From positions 237,080 to 301,079 of the forward strand of contig NZ_OZ060395.1 of the NCBI RefSeq assembly GCF_964059125.1: DNA of 64,000 bases, read 5' to 3'. How positions within the stretch are numbered: position 1 is the first letter of the stretch; each line of letters opens with the position of its first letter. Both the position numbers and the translations under genes were made by a program. Source of the DNA: Buchnera aphidicola (Eriosoma lanigerum) (GTDB taxonomy: Bacteria > Pseudomonadota > Gammaproteobacteria > Enterobacterales > Enterobacteriaceae). Shown one piece after another: positions 31,476 to 41,927 of the stretch. The notes under the pieces are model-generated. The model was not told the origin of the DNA. It made no database searches and saw only the letters and a list, made by a program, of their open reading frames with translations.

Positions 31476-32027
31476 ATGATTGATAATACTGATGAAGAAT
31501 TAAAAAATAATAATAATGTAGATGAAAAAAATATTCTTACAGACGATAATAAAAAAATTAATCAAACAATTGATAATATTGATTTAAAAAAGGAATTAAA
31601 AACACTTCAAGATATATTTGTTAATCATAAGTCTTTATTAGAAAAAGAAATTTCAACTGTAAGAAATAGAATTGATCGAGATGTAAAAAATATTTATAAA
31701 TTTTCTTTAGAAAAAATTATTATTTCTTTACTTCCAGTAATAGATAGTTTAGAGTGTGCTTTTAAATTATTTGATAATGAATATACAAAACATATTAGTA
31801 CTATTATTGAATCAATATTAAATGATTTTTTATTTTTATTGAAAGAGTATAATGTAAAAATTATCAATGAAACGAATGTTGTTTTTAATCCAGAAATTCA
31901 TCAAGCAATGTCTTTAGTAATGGATCCTAATATCAAAGACAATCATGTAGTTTCTACTATACAAAAAGGATATTTATTACATAATCGTTTATTGAGACCA
32001 GCAATGGTAATAGTATCTAAATGTTAA
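31476..32027 (+). CDS. grpE: Nucleotide exchange factor GrpE
   Basis: Co-chaperone that releases ADP from DnaK. I place the start at ATG 31476, which has AGGAG (31464-31468) seven bases upstream and gives 183 residues; the frame is open from ATG 31449, but that would add a poorly conserved MKKYYRSNV. It has an acidic, Asn-rich N-terminus, a long helix (ELKTLQDIFVNHKSLLEKEISTVRNR), and the GrpE core (KFSLEKIIISLLPVIDSLECAF, FNPEIHQAMSLV, LLHNRLLRPAMVIVSK). No sigma-32 promoter is visible. It is convergent with rnfH. Buchnera genomes, as I recall, can carry two grpE genes, so a second copy may exist elsewhere. Confidence 0.93.
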   Translation: MIDNTDEELKNNNNVDEKNILTDDNKKINQTIDNIDLKKELKTLQDIFVNHKSLLEKEISTVRNRIDRDVKNIYKFSLEKIIISLLPVIDSLECAFKLFDNEYTKHISTIIESILNDFLFLLKEYNVKIINETNVVFNPEIHQAMSLVMDPNIKDNHVVSTIQKGYLLHNRLLRPAMVIVSKC

Positions 32028-32074
32028 TAATTTATTAAAATATAAAAAACAAAAAAAAAATTAATTGTAATAAA

Positions 32075-32362
32075 TTATTTTTTATTTTTGTAAGATAGAA
32101 TTTTTTTTCTTCTTAAATCCATGGGATTAAAATTCAATTTTCTATAAATTTCAATTCTATCATTATTTTTTAATACATAATTTAAATTTACTATTTTTCC
32201 ATAAATTCCAATTGGATTGGATAAAATACTTTTTTTTATTTTAGTAAAGATATTTGATTGTATCATAGCATATTCAACAGTAGAACCTTCTTTTAATGTT
32301 AAATTTTCTATGAATTGTTCTTCAGGTAAGGCATACACTATAGTAATATTTATGTAATTCAT
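32075..32362 (-). CDS. rnfH: RnfH family ubiquitin-like protein (UPF0125)
   Basis: 95-residue protein of the RnfH/YfjF family, with a predicted beta-grasp (ubiquitin/MoaD-like) fold and no settled biochemical role; in other bacteria it is linked with the Rnf complex. It aligns throughout with E. coli: VYALPEEQFIENLTLKEGSTVEYAM, GIYGKIVNLNYVLKNNDRIEIYRKL and PMDLRRKK. It is divergent from smpB and convergent with grpE, echoing the E. coli grpE...rnfH-ratA-smpB neighbourhood. ApbE, which flavinylates Rnf subunits, is retained in the same window. Confidence 0.9.
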   Translation of the reverse strand: MNYINITIVYALPEEQFIENLTLKEGSTVEYAMIQSNIFTKIKKSILSNPIGIYGKIVNLNYVLKNNDRIEIYRKLNFNPMDLRRKKILSYKNKK

Positions 32363-32467
32363 AATAAACCATATATTATATCTAATTTTTTATATTTTAT
32401 AGATTTTTTTAATTCTTTTAAATAATTATTTATATAATATATATTAAGAAAAATTAATTAAAATTAT

Positions 32468-32962
32468 ATGATTTCAAAAAAAAATAAAAATAGTAATATT
32501 ATTTCAAATGTTGTTTCTAATAAAAAAGCATATTTAGATTTTTTTATAGAAAAAATATTTGAAGCAGGTTTAATACTGCAATCATGGGAAGTGAAAAGTT
32601 TACGATTGGGAATAGTTGATATTAGTACTTCATATGTTAGTATTAATAAAGGAGAAGCATTTTTATATGGTGTATGTTTTAAAAAATTAATTACAGTGAT
32701 AAAAAATGTAGAAAATAAACATAATTGTAACGCTTGTAAATTATTATTAAATAAACATGAAATTCAATTTTTAGAAAATAAAATTTCCAAAAAAGGGTAT
32801 ACAATTATACCATTATCTATTTTTTTAAAAAAATCCTGGTTTAAATTAAAATTAGGATTAGCAATAGGAAAAAAAAATAAAGATAAAAGATTATGTATAA
32901 AAAAACGTGATTGGATCATAGAAAAAAACAGAATTATTAAAAATAGCATGAAAAATAATTAA
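32468..32962 (+). CDS. smpB: SsrA-binding protein SmpB
   Basis: Partner of tmRNA in trans-translation, which rescues stalled ribosomes. The 164 residues (E. coli 160) show NKKAYLDFFIEKIFEAGLILQSWEVKSLR, SYVSINKGEAFLYG, LLLNKHEIQFL and KKGYTIIPLSIFLKK, with a basic tail GKKNKDKRLCIKKRDW that enters the A site. The tmRNA gene itself is not in this window. Divergent from rnfH. Confidence 0.96.
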   Translation: MISKKNKNSNIISNVVSNKKAYLDFFIEKIFEAGLILQSWEVKSLRLGIVDISTSYVSINKGEAFLYGVCFKKLITVIKNVENKHNCNACKLLLNKHEIQFLENKISKKGYTIIPLSIFLKKSWFKLKLGLAIGKKNKDKRLCIKKRDWIIEKNRIIKNSMKNN

Positions 32963-33008
32963 TTATATTATAATTTTTAAAATTATATTTAATTGATATA
33001 TATAATAT

Positions 33009-33488
33009 ATGAACAAAAAAAATGATGAATATTGGATGAATCAAGCAATACAATTAGCCTATTTATCTGAAATTGTAGGTGAAATTCCTATAGGTTCTAT
33101 TTTAATTTTAAATAATAAAATTATCGGTTGTGGTAGAAATAATTCAATTAGTAAAAATGATCCAACAGGACATGCTGAAATTATAGCATTGCGTCAAGGT
33201 GGAAAATTTTTAAATAATTATCGTTTACTAAATACAACTTTATATGTAACTTTAGAACCTTGTTTAATGTGTTTTAGTGCTATATTTTTAAGTCGTATAT
33301 CAAATTTAGTATATGGTGCTCATGACAATAGTAATAATAAATGTTGCTTTAAACAACATTTATTAAAGCATATTTTTGTAAATAGTAGTTTAAAAATTAA
33401 ATCAGGAATATTAGAATTAAAATGTTCTACAATGATAAAAAAATTTTTTCATAAAAAAAGAAAGAAAAATTTATTAAATCAATTATAA
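33009..33488 (+). CDS. tadA: tRNA-specific adenosine deaminase
   Basis: Converts A34 to inosine in the tRNA-Arg anticodon. The 159 residues (E. coli 167) carry the zinc/catalytic motifs: His55 and Glu57 in TGHAEI, and Cys85 and Cys88 in TLEPCLMC. Conserved surroundings are GEIPIGSILI and NNYRLLNTTLYVTLEPC. It is convergent with acpS across only 10 bases. Confidence 0.96.
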   Translation: MNKKNDEYWMNQAIQLAYLSEIVGEIPIGSILILNNKIIGCGRNNSISKNDPTGHAEIIALRQGGKFLNNYRLLNTTLYVTLEPCLMCFSAIFLSRISNLVYGAHDNSNNKCCFKQHLLKHIFVNSSLKIKSGILELKCSTMIKKFFHKKRKKNLLNQL

Positions 33489-33498
33489 AAAAATATAT

Positions 33499-33879
33499 TT
33501 ATTTTTCAATTATAACTATTGCACATGTATATAATTTTTCATTTGATAAAGAAACATGGATTGACTTTAAATTATTATGTATAAATAATTGCAGTGATAA
33601 CTTTAATAAATTTATTTCTGGTTTTCCTAATTCGTTATGTATTAATTCAATTTGATTAAAGCAAATTCCATGTCTTATACCGGTTCCAAATGCTTTTACG
33701 GTTGCTTCTTTTACCGCAAATCTATTCGATAAAAATGCAATTTTATTTTTTTTTTTAATTAACTCTTTAAATTCGTTTATAGATAAAATCCTTTGAGCAA
33801 ATTTATATTTAAATTTTTTAAATATTTTTTCTATTCGAATAAAAGATACAGTATCAATACCAATTCCAAATATATTCAT
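33499..33879 (-). CDS. acpS: Holo-[acyl-carrier-protein] synthase
   Basis: Transfers 4'-phosphopantetheine from CoA to ACP, activating it for fatty acid synthesis (FabZ and FabI in this window). The 126 residues (E. coli 126) keep Asp9 (GIGIDTVSF) and the FAVKEATVKAFGTGI block with the Mg2+-binding Glu. ATG 33879. As in E. coli it lies close to the lepB-rnc-era cluster, though pdxJ and recO between them are missing. Confidence 0.94.
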   Translation of the reverse strand: MNIFGIGIDTVSFIRIEKIFKKFKYKFAQRILSINEFKELIKKKNKIAFLSNRFAVKEATVKAFGTGIRHGICFNQIELIHNELGKPEINLLKLSLQLFIHNNLKSIHVSLSNEKLYTCAIVIIEK

Positions 33880-34042
33880 AAAATTATATTTATTTTTTTA
33901 AATTGTACTTAATTTTATTTTTTTTTAATCAAATTTGATTTATTATTAAAAATAATTAAATTTCAATAATTAAATATATTAAATTATGAATTAAAATATA
34001 TTTTATTATAATAATATTTAATTTGTATTAAATTAAATTTTT

Positions 34043-34909
34043 TTATTTTTTTTTAGTAATAACCCAAATAGTAATAAAAACAGTTTTAAGAATTTTTTTT
34101 TCTATATTTTTTCTTGCTAATGTACTTATATGTTTAATTTTTTCTCCTTTTTCCCCAATTATAATTTTCTTTTGTCTATAGTTATTGACCATTAATAATA
34201 CTTTTATACTACAATTTCTATTGCTACTAATATTAATTGATTCAACTTTAATATCAATTATATATGGAATTTCTTTATGAAAATAATAAATAATTTTTTC
34301 TCTTATAATTTCTGTTATAGTAAAATTTAATGAATTAGTAGTATTAATATTATTAGAATATTCATGTCTAGATTGTGGTAATAACGTTTTAATTTCTTTA
34401 ATTAAATTTGTTATATTATGTTTTTTTTTTGCTGAAATAGGAATAATACAATTTAAATTATTATTTTTTTTATGTAATAATTGTATAAAAGGTAATAATA
34501 ATTTTTTATTATTAATTAAATCAATTTTGTTAATTACAACAATAATAGATTTATTTATTTTTGTTATTAATTGTAATATTTTTTCATCAGTGATGTTAAA
34601 ATGTATTTGATTGATCATAAAAACAATTACATTTGCATTTGCAATTGTTTTTTTTATATATTGATTTATATTATTAATTGAAAAATATATATTTTTTTTA
34701 TTATATATTCCTGGAGTATCAATATAAATTAATTGGAAATTATTTTCAGTTTGAATACCAATTACTTGTGTTTGCGTAGTATTTGTTTTATGAGATACAA
34801 TAGAAATTTTATCTCCTATAATTTGATTTAATAAAGTAGATTTACCTACATTACTTTTCCCTAATAATACAATTTTACCACAAAATTTATTATTATTATT
34901 ATGTTTCAC
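34043..34909 (-). CDS. era: GTPase Era, C-terminally shortened
   Basis: Ribosome-assembly GTPase that binds the 16S 3' end. The 288 residues have the G1 loop [10 protein letters not shown]2 (KTNTTQTQ), G3 DTPGI and G4 NKID, then the KH domain ([25 protein letters not shown]). It ends [11 protein letters not shown] at a run of nine A (34046-34054, reverse strand). E. coli Era continues for about 15-20 residues (SGWADDERALRSLGY...), so the extreme C-terminus is lost. Its ATG overlaps the rnc stop by four bases, an ATGA-type overlap as in the E. coli lepB-rnc-era operon. Confidence 0.94.
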   Translation of the reverse strand: MKHNNNNKFCGKIVLLGKSNVGKSTLLNQIIGDKISIVSHKTNTTQTQVIGIQTENNFQLIYIDTPGIYNKKNIYFSINNINQYIKKTIANANVIVFMINQIHFNITDEKILQLITKINKSIIVVINKIDLINNKKLLLPFIQLLHKKNNNLNCIIPISAKKKHNITNLIKEIKTLLPQSRHEYSNNINTTNSLNFTITEIIREKIIYYFHKEIPYIIDIKVESINISSNRNCSIKVLLMVNNYRQKKIIIGEKGEKIKHISTLARKNIEKKILKTVFITIWVITKKK

Positions 34910-35586
34910 TCTAACCCCAATTTTATTAATGCATGTTGAGCTGCACTTTGTTCTGCTTTTCTACGACTAGATCCTATACCAACTAAATGTTCATGTACAC
35001 CAGTAATAATACAATGAATAGTAAATATTTGATCGTGTGCTTCTCCGTATACTTTCATAACTATATAAGAAGGTAATGGCAATCGTTTTGATTGTAAATA
35101 TTCTTGTAATCTAGTTTTTGGATCTTTTTGTGTATCACCAGGACTAATTTTTTTTAGTCTTTTTTTATACCATTTTAATATTAATGATTCAATTGTTTTA
35201 ATATTACTATCTAAAAATATTCCTCCTATAATTGCTTCTATCGTATTGGCTAAAATAGATTCTCTACATTCACCTCCACTTTTTATTTCTCCTTGTCCTA
35301 ATTGTAAACATTCTCCTAAATCAAATTCATATGCTAATTCTGCCAGTGTATTACCACGTACTAAAGTAGCTCTCATTCTACTCATATCTCCTTCATTTAC
35401 ATATGGAAAATCGTGATATAGAGCATTAGCAATTACAAAACTTAAGATAGAATCTCCTAAAAATTCAAGACGTTCATTATGTTTACTATTTGCACTTCGA
35501 TGTGTCAACGCTTGTTTTAAAATTTCTTTTTGTATAAAAGTATAACCTATTACTTTTTGTAGTCTGTCTATTATGATATGATCCAT
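34906..35586 (-). CDS. rnc: Ribonuclease III (Asn at the Asp114 site)
   Basis: Double-strand RNA endonuclease that processes pre-rRNA and some mRNAs. The 226 residues equal the E. coli length and align without gaps: [10 protein letters not shown] with Glu38, Glu41 and Asp45, [20 protein letters not shown] with the Glu65 region, and a C-terminal dsRBD ([18 protein letters not shown] ... [19 protein letters not shown]). In the second signature, E. coli LADTVEA reads LANTIEA: the metal-ligand position Asp114 is Asn (codon AAT, 35245-35247), while Glu117 is kept. This matters because the 16S flanking stem, a presumed substrate, is preserved in this genome. Middle of lepB-rnc-era. Confidence 0.96.
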   Translation of the reverse strand: MDHIIIDRLQKVIGYTFIQKEILKQALTHRSANSKHNERLEFLGDSILSFVIANALYHDFPYVNEGDMSRMRATLVRGNTLAELAYEFDLGECLQLGQGEIKSGGECRESILANTIEAIIGGIFLDSNIKTIESLILKWYKKRLKKISPGDTQKDPKTRLQEYLQSKRLPLPSYIVMKVYGEAHDQIFTIHCIITGVHEHLVGIGSSRRKAEQSAAQHALIKLGLE

Positions 35587-35698
35587 GATGTACCAATATA
35601 AATTTTTGAATTTGATTTAATATAATAAATTATCGTGATTTTAAGAAAGATAAATACTTTATATTAATAATTTTAAATTCACTATATAAAGTTACTGT

Positions 35699-36598
35699 TT
35701 AATTAATAGTTCCTATTCTAAATAGACGAAATGTAATAGGAAACCAATACTTTATGTTTTTGATGCTCATCCAAATATAAGTAGCTTGACCTACTAAATT
35801 TTTTTCTGGAACATATCCCCAATATCGACTATCAAAACTATTATCTCTATTATCTCCCATTACAAAATACTTTTTTTTAGGAACAATCCATATTTTATTA
35901 TAATTAATATTTTTTTTATTAGTGTGATGAACATTAAATAAATTTTGTAAGAGAATAATTTTATATTTTTTATTTTCAATTTTTTCTTCAAGTAATTTTA
36001 GAGAAAAAAAATGTTTGAAGATATGTTTTTTAATTTGATTATAAGCATAAAAATTATTATATTCTTCTTTATATGTATTATTTATATAATTATTATTGTA
36101 AGGAAGTGTTTTTTGAACAACATGAATTATTTTACAGGATATTGATGAATTACACATTGGTATAATTACTATTTTTTTATTAATGATATTATAAATGATA
36201 GTATCACCTGGTATACCAATTACTCTTTTAATATAATTTATATTTGTTTGAATAGGATGTCTGAAAACGATAACATCTCCTCTATTAGGTAAACTAGTTT
36301 TAATAATATTAGTATGAAAAATTGGATCTCGAATTCCATAAGCAAATTTTTTAACTAATATAAAATCTCCTATTAATAAATTAGGAACCATCGAACTTGA
36401 AGGTATTCTGAAAGATTCATAAATAAACGAACGTATAATAAAAACTATAATTAATATAGGTAGTATAGATAGTATTTTTTTTTGCCATTTATTTTGAACA
36501 TGATTTTTATTAATTTTATGTTGAATGAAATTAATAAAATATATAAATAATAAAATTAATATACTTATGAATAATATTATTGAAATCATGTTTTCCAT
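35699..36598 (-). CDS. lepB: Signal peptidase I
   Basis: Inner-membrane protease that removes signal peptides from exported proteins (for example DegP and BamA here). The 299 residues (E. coli 324) have two N-terminal membrane helices (about 4-25 and 42-60), catalytic Ser69 in RIPSSSMVP, general-base Lys124 in YIKRVIG, and the GDNRDNSFDSRYWG box near the C-terminus. The middle insert (about 150-225) is Asn/Lys-rich and poorly conserved. It follows lepA, 27 bases downstream, in the same leftward operon. Confidence 0.96.
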   Translation of the reverse strand: MENMISIILFISILILLFIYFINFIQHKINKNHVQNKWQKKILSILPILIIVFIIRSFIYESFRIPSSSMVPNLLIGDFILVKKFAYGIRDPIFHTNIIKTSLPNRGDVIVFRHPIQTNINYIKRVIGIPGDTIIYNIINKKIVIIPMCNSSISCKIIHVVQKTLPYNNNYINNTYKEEYNNFYAYNQIKKHIFKHFFSLKLLEEKIENKKYKIILLQNLFNVHHTNKKNINYNKIWIVPKKKYFVMGDNRDNSFDSRYWGYVPEKNLVGQATYIWMSIKNIKYWFPITFRLFRIGTIN

Positions 36599-36625
36599 TA
36601 TTTTTAATCCTTTGATTTATTAGAC

Positions 36626-38413
36626 TTAATAAGTTTTTAAAAGAGATAAAAATGTTTCTTTTGGAATTTGAATATTTCCAATTTTTTTCATTTTCTTTTT
36701 CCCATCTTTTTGTTTTTGTAATAATTTTTTTTTACGAGAAATATCACCACCATAACATTTTGCTAATACATTTTTTCTAAGTTGTTTAATGGTAGAACGA
36801 GCAATGATGTTATTTCCAATTGTTGCTTGAATAGCAATATTAAATTGATGTCTAGGAATAATTTTTTTTATTTTTTCTACAATTAATTTTCCATAAAATT
36901 GTGATTTAGTTCGATGTATAATGATGGATAAAGAATCTATTTTTTCATTATTAATTACAATATCTAAGCAAATTAAATCAGATTTTTTAAAATATTTAAA
37001 ATGATAGTCCAAAGATGCATAACCGCTGGATATAGATTTTAGATGATCAAAAAAATTTAGAATAATTTCTGACATAGGGATTTCATAAGTAATAGAAATT
37101 TGATAATGATGGTAAATCATATTTATTTGAATTCCACGCTTTTCTTCGCATAGTTTTATAACATTTCCTAAATATTTAGAAGGAACTAATATATTACATT
37201 CAGCAATTGGTTCTCTTATTTCTTTAATTGTATGTATGTTAGGCAAGTTAGAAGGTGTATTAAAATATAATATTTTCTTATTAATTAGTTCTACTTCATA
37301 GATTACACTAGGTGTGGTTGAAATTAAATCAAGATTATATTCTCGTTCTAATCTAGCTTGAATAATTTCCATATGTAATAATCCTAAAAATCCACATCTA
37401 AATCCAAATCCTAAAGCAGAAGAATTTTCTGGTTCATAAAATAAAGATGCATCATTTAATTTCAATTTTCCTAATGCATCTCTAAAATTTGTATATTGAT
37501 TAGAATTAATAGGAAATAATCCAGCATAAATTTGTGGTTTAATTTTTTTAAATCCTGGTAGTTTGTGAGATGATGGATTGTTAAATGCAGTTAAAGTATC
37601 TCCTACTGGTATAGCTGTAATATTTTTAATACCGCAAGCAATCCAACCAACTTCACCAGATTGTAAAGTGTTTTGTATAATTCTTTTAGGAGTAAAAATT
37701 CCAATTTTATTAATATAATAGTTTTTTTTTGTACTCATTATTTGAATTTGATCACCTTGCTTGAGTATTCCATTTTTAACTCTTACTAAAGACATTACAC
37801 CTAAATAGTTGTCAAACCAAGAATCAATAACTAATACTTGTAATTGTGCATTATTATCACCAGTTGGGGATGGAATATCAGTAATAATTTGTTCTAATAC
37901 ATTAATAATTCCATATCCTGTTTTTGCTGAACAACGAACAGCATGATGAAAAGGAATTTTTATAATTTCTTTAATAGATTGTTCAACTTGATCAGGATTA
38001 GCAGTAGGTAAGTCAATTTTATTTAATATAGGTATGATTTTCAAATTCATTTTCATTGCTGTATAACAATTAGATAAAGTTTGAGCTTCTATTCCTTGAG
38101 TAGAATCTATAACTAGTAAAGCTCCTTCACATGCAGATAATGATCGCGATACTTCATATGAAAAATTTACGTGTCCAGGTGTATCTATGAAATTTAAATG
38201 AAATATTTTTCCATTTTTAGAAGAATAATTAATTTTAACACTTTGCGCTTTAATTGTAATCCCTCTTTCTCGTTCTAAATCCATAGAATCTAATACTTGT
38301 GAAGACATTTCTCTTTGTGATAATCCTCCGCATATTTGAATAAAACGATCAGCTAATGTAGATTTTCCATGATCAATATGTGCAATAATAGAAAAATTTC
38401 TTATGTTTTTCAT
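36626..38413 (-). CDS. lepA: Elongation factor 4 (LepA)
   Basis: Ribosome-associated GTPase implicated in back-translocation and 30S biogenesis. The 595 residues (E. coli 599) show G1 [10 protein letters not shown]2 [11 protein letters not shown]3 DTPGHVNF, G4 NKIDL, EF-G-like domains, and the LepA-specific C-terminal domain ([32 protein letters not shown] block near 550-580). ATG 38413. It is first of the leftward lepA-lepB-rnc-era cluster, as in E. coli. Confidence 0.97.
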   Translation of the reverse strand: MKNIRNFSIIAHIDHGKSTLADRFIQICGGLSQREMSSQVLDSMDLERERGITIKAQSVKINYSSKNGKIFHLNFIDTPGHVNFSYEVSRSLSACEGALLVIDSTQGIEAQTLSNCYTAMKMNLKIIPILNKIDLPTANPDQVEQSIKEIIKIPFHHAVRCSAKTGYGIINVLEQIITDIPSPTGDNNAQLQVLVIDSWFDNYLGVMSLVRVKNGILKQGDQIQIMSTKKNYYINKIGIFTPKRIIQNTLQSGEVGWIACGIKNITAIPVGDTLTAFNNPSSHKLPGFKKIKPQIYAGLFPINSNQYTNFRDALGKLKLNDASLFYEPENSSALGFGFRCGFLGLLHMEIIQARLEREYNLDLISTTPSVIYEVELINKKILYFNTPSNLPNIHTIKEIREPIAECNILVPSKYLGNVIKLCEEKRGIQINMIYHHYQISITYEIPMSEIILNFFDHLKSISSGYASLDYHFKYFKKSDLICLDIVINNEKIDSLSIIIHRTKSQFYGKLIVEKIKKIIPRHQFNIAIQATIGNNIIARSTIKQLRKNVLAKCYGGDISRKKKLLQKQKDGKKKMKKIGNIQIPKETFLSLLKTY

Positions 38414-39083
38414 GTTACAATTTTAACCAAAATAATGTGACGGTATTGTATCTATAAAAATATAGATCATATCTTTTATAGATAAGTTTAATTTAATAAT
38501 TAAAATAGCAAAAAAAAAAATGATTATTTTTGTAAATGTAATTATATTATCTAATATGCATTTTATTAATTAAAATTGTTTGTAATATACATATATTAAA
38601 TATAATAATTTAATCAACATATATTTTATAAAAAATTTATTATGGGATGTTTATTTTTAAATATATTTATAATTGATATTAATAATAGTTATATCTAATA
38701 TATTATAAATATTGACATATCATATCAATAATAAATTTAATGATGAAAATATAATTTTTATTATATTGTATTATTTTTTAAAATTAACAAAGTATTAGAA
38801 TCGATGTTTATAAAAAATATTATTTTTTGAATTTTAATTATACTAGATGTGAAAATATAAAATTAATTATGCATAATATTTTCTAGTATAACAAATACTA
38901 CCGTTGTTAAATTTAATCATAAAATAATTTAATTATCAAGAATAAGTATTGTAAGATCTATATGTATTTTGTTAAAATAACATTTTGAATTTAAATAATA
39001 AAAATATTCATTTTAATTAATTTTTATATTAAATATAATTGTTTATTGTAGTGAACAATAGTAGGTAATCAAAATAAAGTTAT
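38414..39083. other. 670-base divergent spacer lepA/mnmA
   Basis: Both flanking genes are transcribed outward, so promoters for the lepA cluster and for mnmA should lie here. A perfect TTGACA occurs at 38712-38717 on the plus strand but lacks a good -10 at 16-18 bases. A small hairpin (ATCTATA/TATAGAT) lies near 38450-38466. No gene remnant could be read. Confidence 0.4.
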
Positions 39084-40205
39084 ATGATAATAAATAAAGG
39101 TAATAAAGTTATCGTAGCTATGTCTGGAGGTGTTGATTCTTCTGTTTCTGCTTGGTTATTAAAAAAACAAAATTATCAAGTAGAGGGTTTATTTATGAAG
39201 AATTGGGAAGAAGATGATAATAAACAATATTGTTCTTCTAAAAAAGATTTAGATGATGCTAAAAATGTTTGTAATCAATTAGGATTGCATTTGCATACTA
39301 TTAATTTTTCAATTGAATATTGGAAAAAAGTATTTTTAAATTTTTTAAATGAATATAAAAAAGGCAATACACCTAATCCAGATATTTTATGTAATAAAGA
39401 AATTAAATTTAAATTATTCTTAAATTTTGCTATTACTAACTTAGGTGGAAATTATATAGCTACTGGTCATTATGTACGTAAAAAAAAAATAAATAATCAA
39501 GTAGTATTATTAAGGGCGTTCGATAAAAATAAAGATCAAAGCTATTTTTTATATACTTTAAATCAATATCAAATCAAAAAAACATTATTTCCTATAGGAG
39601 AATTAACTAAACAAGAAGTCCGAAGAATAGCTTATAATATTAATATTCAAGTGGCTAATAAAAAAGATTCTACAGGAATTTGTTTTGTACAACCTAAAAA
39701 TTTTACAAATTTTTTACATCGTTATTTTCCTATTATTCCAGGTAAAATAGTTACTATAGAAAAAGAAGTGATAGGTGAACATATAGGATTAACATATTAT
39801 ACATTAGGACAACGTAAAGGATTAAATATAGGTGGAATTAAAGAAAAAAAATCATTACCTTGGTATGTTGCAGAAAAAAATATTAGTTTAAATTTATTAA
39901 TAGTAGTACAAGGTAGAAATAATCCATATTTAATGTCTATTGGTTTAATAGTAAAAAATATTCATTGGATTAATAAATATGATCTTTTAACAAAAGATAT
40001 TAAATGTAGTGTACAAATTCGACATTTGCAGAAATCGGTCACTTGCAAAGTTAGTATAATTAATAATAAATGTGTTAAAGTTTTTTTATATTATCCTATG
40101 TTTGCAGTTACTCCTGGTCAATCTGCAGTTTTTTATTTAGATGAAAGATGTTTAGGAGGAGGTGTTATAAAATCAAGATTTCCATTATTATCATGTAAAA
40201 TGTAA
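39084..40205 (+). CDS. mnmA: tRNA 2-thiouridylase MnmA
   Basis: Puts the 2-thio group on U34 of tRNA-Lys, tRNA-Glu and tRNA-Gln. The 373 residues (E. coli 368) have the PP-loop AMSGGVDSSVSAWLL, catalytic Cys in ILCNKEIKF, the second catalytic Cys in DSTGICFV, and the C-terminal TPGQSAVFY beta-barrel segment. ATG 39084 begins MIINKGNKVIVAMSGG. In E. coli it is followed by hflD and purB; here hflD is missing and purB follows after about 350 empty bases. Confidence 0.97.
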   Translation: MIINKGNKVIVAMSGGVDSSVSAWLLKKQNYQVEGLFMKNWEEDDNKQYCSSKKDLDDAKNVCNQLGLHLHTINFSIEYWKKVFLNFLNEYKKGNTPNPDILCNKEIKFKLFLNFAITNLGGNYIATGHYVRKKKINNQVVLLRAFDKNKDQSYFLYTLNQYQIKKTLFPIGELTKQEVRRIAYNINIQVANKKDSTGICFVQPKNFTNFLHRYFPIIPGKIVTIEKEVIGEHIGLTYYTLGQRKGLNIGGIKEKKSLPWYVAEKNISLNLLIVVQGRNNPYLMSIGLIVKNIHWINKYDLLTKDIKCSVQIRHLQKSVTCKVSIINNKCVKVFLYYPMFAVTPGQSAVFYLDERCLGGGVIKSRFPLLSCKM

Positions 40206-40556
40206 TTATTAAATAATTTTAATATATGTGTTTTATTTGAGGTATATTAGTTAATATTTCTTTTTATATCAATTAATATTTTGTATTAAATGTCATGATA
40301 TTTTTAATTTAATTAACATATTTTATAAAAATTTCATTTTATTAATACTTTATATAAATTTATTAGTAATAGAAAAAATTTTTATTAATTGTATTAATAT
40401 AATTGTATCTATTTTATCAATAGATATAGTTTTTATTATTTTTTTTTTAATTATAATTATAAATAATATAAAATACAATTTCATAATTAATTATGATGAT
40501 AATAATTAAAGAAATCATTTTTAATTATTATGATTTTAAAAATGGGACTGGTTTTT
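40206..40556. other. Spacer mnmA-purB; hflD expected here is absent
   Basis: About 350 bases of A+T-rich DNA. E. coli, and as I recall some Buchnera, carry hflD (about 640 bases) at this place. Nothing of it can be read in any frame, so it has been deleted or fully eroded. Confidence 0.5.
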
Positions 40557-41927
40557 ATGAATTTATTTTCTTTAACTGCTATTTCACCAATTGATGGTCG
40601 TTATTTTAATAAAACATTAGATTTAAGGAAATTATTTAGTGAATATGGATTATTAAAATTTCGTTTAAAAATAGAAATTTTATGGTTAAAAAAATTATCA
40701 ACTTTGCCAAAAATATTAGAATTATCTAATTTTAATTTAGATTTAAATAAATTTTTAATTGATCTTGAAGAAAAATTTAATGAGAATGATGCTTATGAAA
40801 TTAAACTATTAGAAAAAAAAAATAATCATGATGTAAAATCTATTGAATATTTTTTAAAGGACAAAATTAAAAAAAAATTTAATTCAGATATTAATTTAGA
40901 ATTTATTCATTTTGCCTGTACTTCCGAAGACATCAATAATTTAGCATATGCATTAACATTAAAATATGTTAGGAAAAATATATTAATTCCAATATGGAAA
41001 AAACTGATAAATAAAATAAAATTAATGGTGATAAAATATAAAAATGTTCCAATGTTAACTCGTACACATGGCCAAATAGCTACTCCTTCAACCATGGGAA
41101 AAGAAATAGCGAATTTTTTATATAGAATGGAACGTCAACTAAAAATATTACAAAAAATAGAAATTTTAGGAAAAATTAATGGTACTATCGGAAATTATAA
41201 TGCTCATTATGTTGCTTATCCAAATATTAATTGGCATGAAGTTAGTAAAAATTTTATAACAGAGTTAGGATTAATTTGGAATCCATTAACTACTCAAATT
41301 GAACCACATGATTATATTTCAGAATTATTAGATTGTATTATTAGATTTAATAATATTTTGTTAGATTTTAATCGAGATATGTGGGGTTATCTTTCAATAA
41401 ATTATTTTATACAAAAAATCAATTTAGATGAAGTTGGTTCTTCAATTATGCCACATAAAGTTAATCCAATAGATTTTGAGAATTCTGAAGGAAATTTAGG
41501 ATTATCTAACGCTATTATGCAACATATATCAAATAAATTATTAATTTCTAGATGGCAGAGAGATTTAAGTGATTCTACAGTTTTAAGAAATATAGGACTA
41601 TCTATTTCATATTCAATAATTTCGTATAAATCTACTATATTAGGAATAAGTAAATTAGATATTAATACTACAATTCTATTAGAAGAGTTAGATAAACATT
41701 GGGAAGTATTAGCAGAACCAATACAAACAGTAATGAGAAAATATAATATTCATAATTCATATGAAATATTAAAAACATTTACTAGAGGAAAAATTATTAA
41801 TAAAGAATTAATTCATAATTTTATTAATCAATTATCTATCCCTCCTATAGAAAAAGAAAAATTACTGTTATTAACTCCTTTTAACTATATTGGTTATGCC
41901 GTAAATATTATTGATGAAGTAATATAA
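40557..41927 (+). CDS. purB: Adenylosuccinate lyase
   Basis: Cleaves SAICAR and adenylosuccinate in purine synthesis. I start at ATG 40557, which gives MNLFSLTAISPIDGRY against E. coli MELSSLTAVSPVDGRY and exactly 456 residues, the E. coli length; GGGA lies 9 bases upstream. An earlier in-frame ATG at 40530 would add nine unconserved residues. Signatures: HFACTSEDINNLAYAL, RTHGQIATPSTMGKE, and the mobile loop GSSIMPHKVNPIDFENSEGN with the catalytic Ser. Confidence 0.96.
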   Translation: MNLFSLTAISPIDGRYFNKTLDLRKLFSEYGLLKFRLKIEILWLKKLSTLPKILELSNFNLDLNKFLIDLEEKFNENDAYEIKLLEKKNNHDVKSIEYFLKDKIKKKFNSDINLEFIHFACTSEDINNLAYALTLKYVRKNILIPIWKKLINKIKLMVIKYKNVPMLTRTHGQIATPSTMGKEIANFLYRMERQLKILQKIEILGKINGTIGNYNAHYVAYPNINWHEVSKNFITELGLIWNPLTTQIEPHDYISELLDCIIRFNNILLDFNRDMWGYLSINYFIQKINLDEVGSSIMPHKVNPIDFENSEGNLGLSNAIMQHISNKLLISRWQRDLSDSTVLRNIGLSISYSIISYKSTILGISKLDINTTILLEELDKHWEVLAEPIQTVMRKYNIHNSYEILKTFTRGKIINKELIHNFINQLSIPPIEKEKLLLLTPFNYIGYAVNIIDEVI

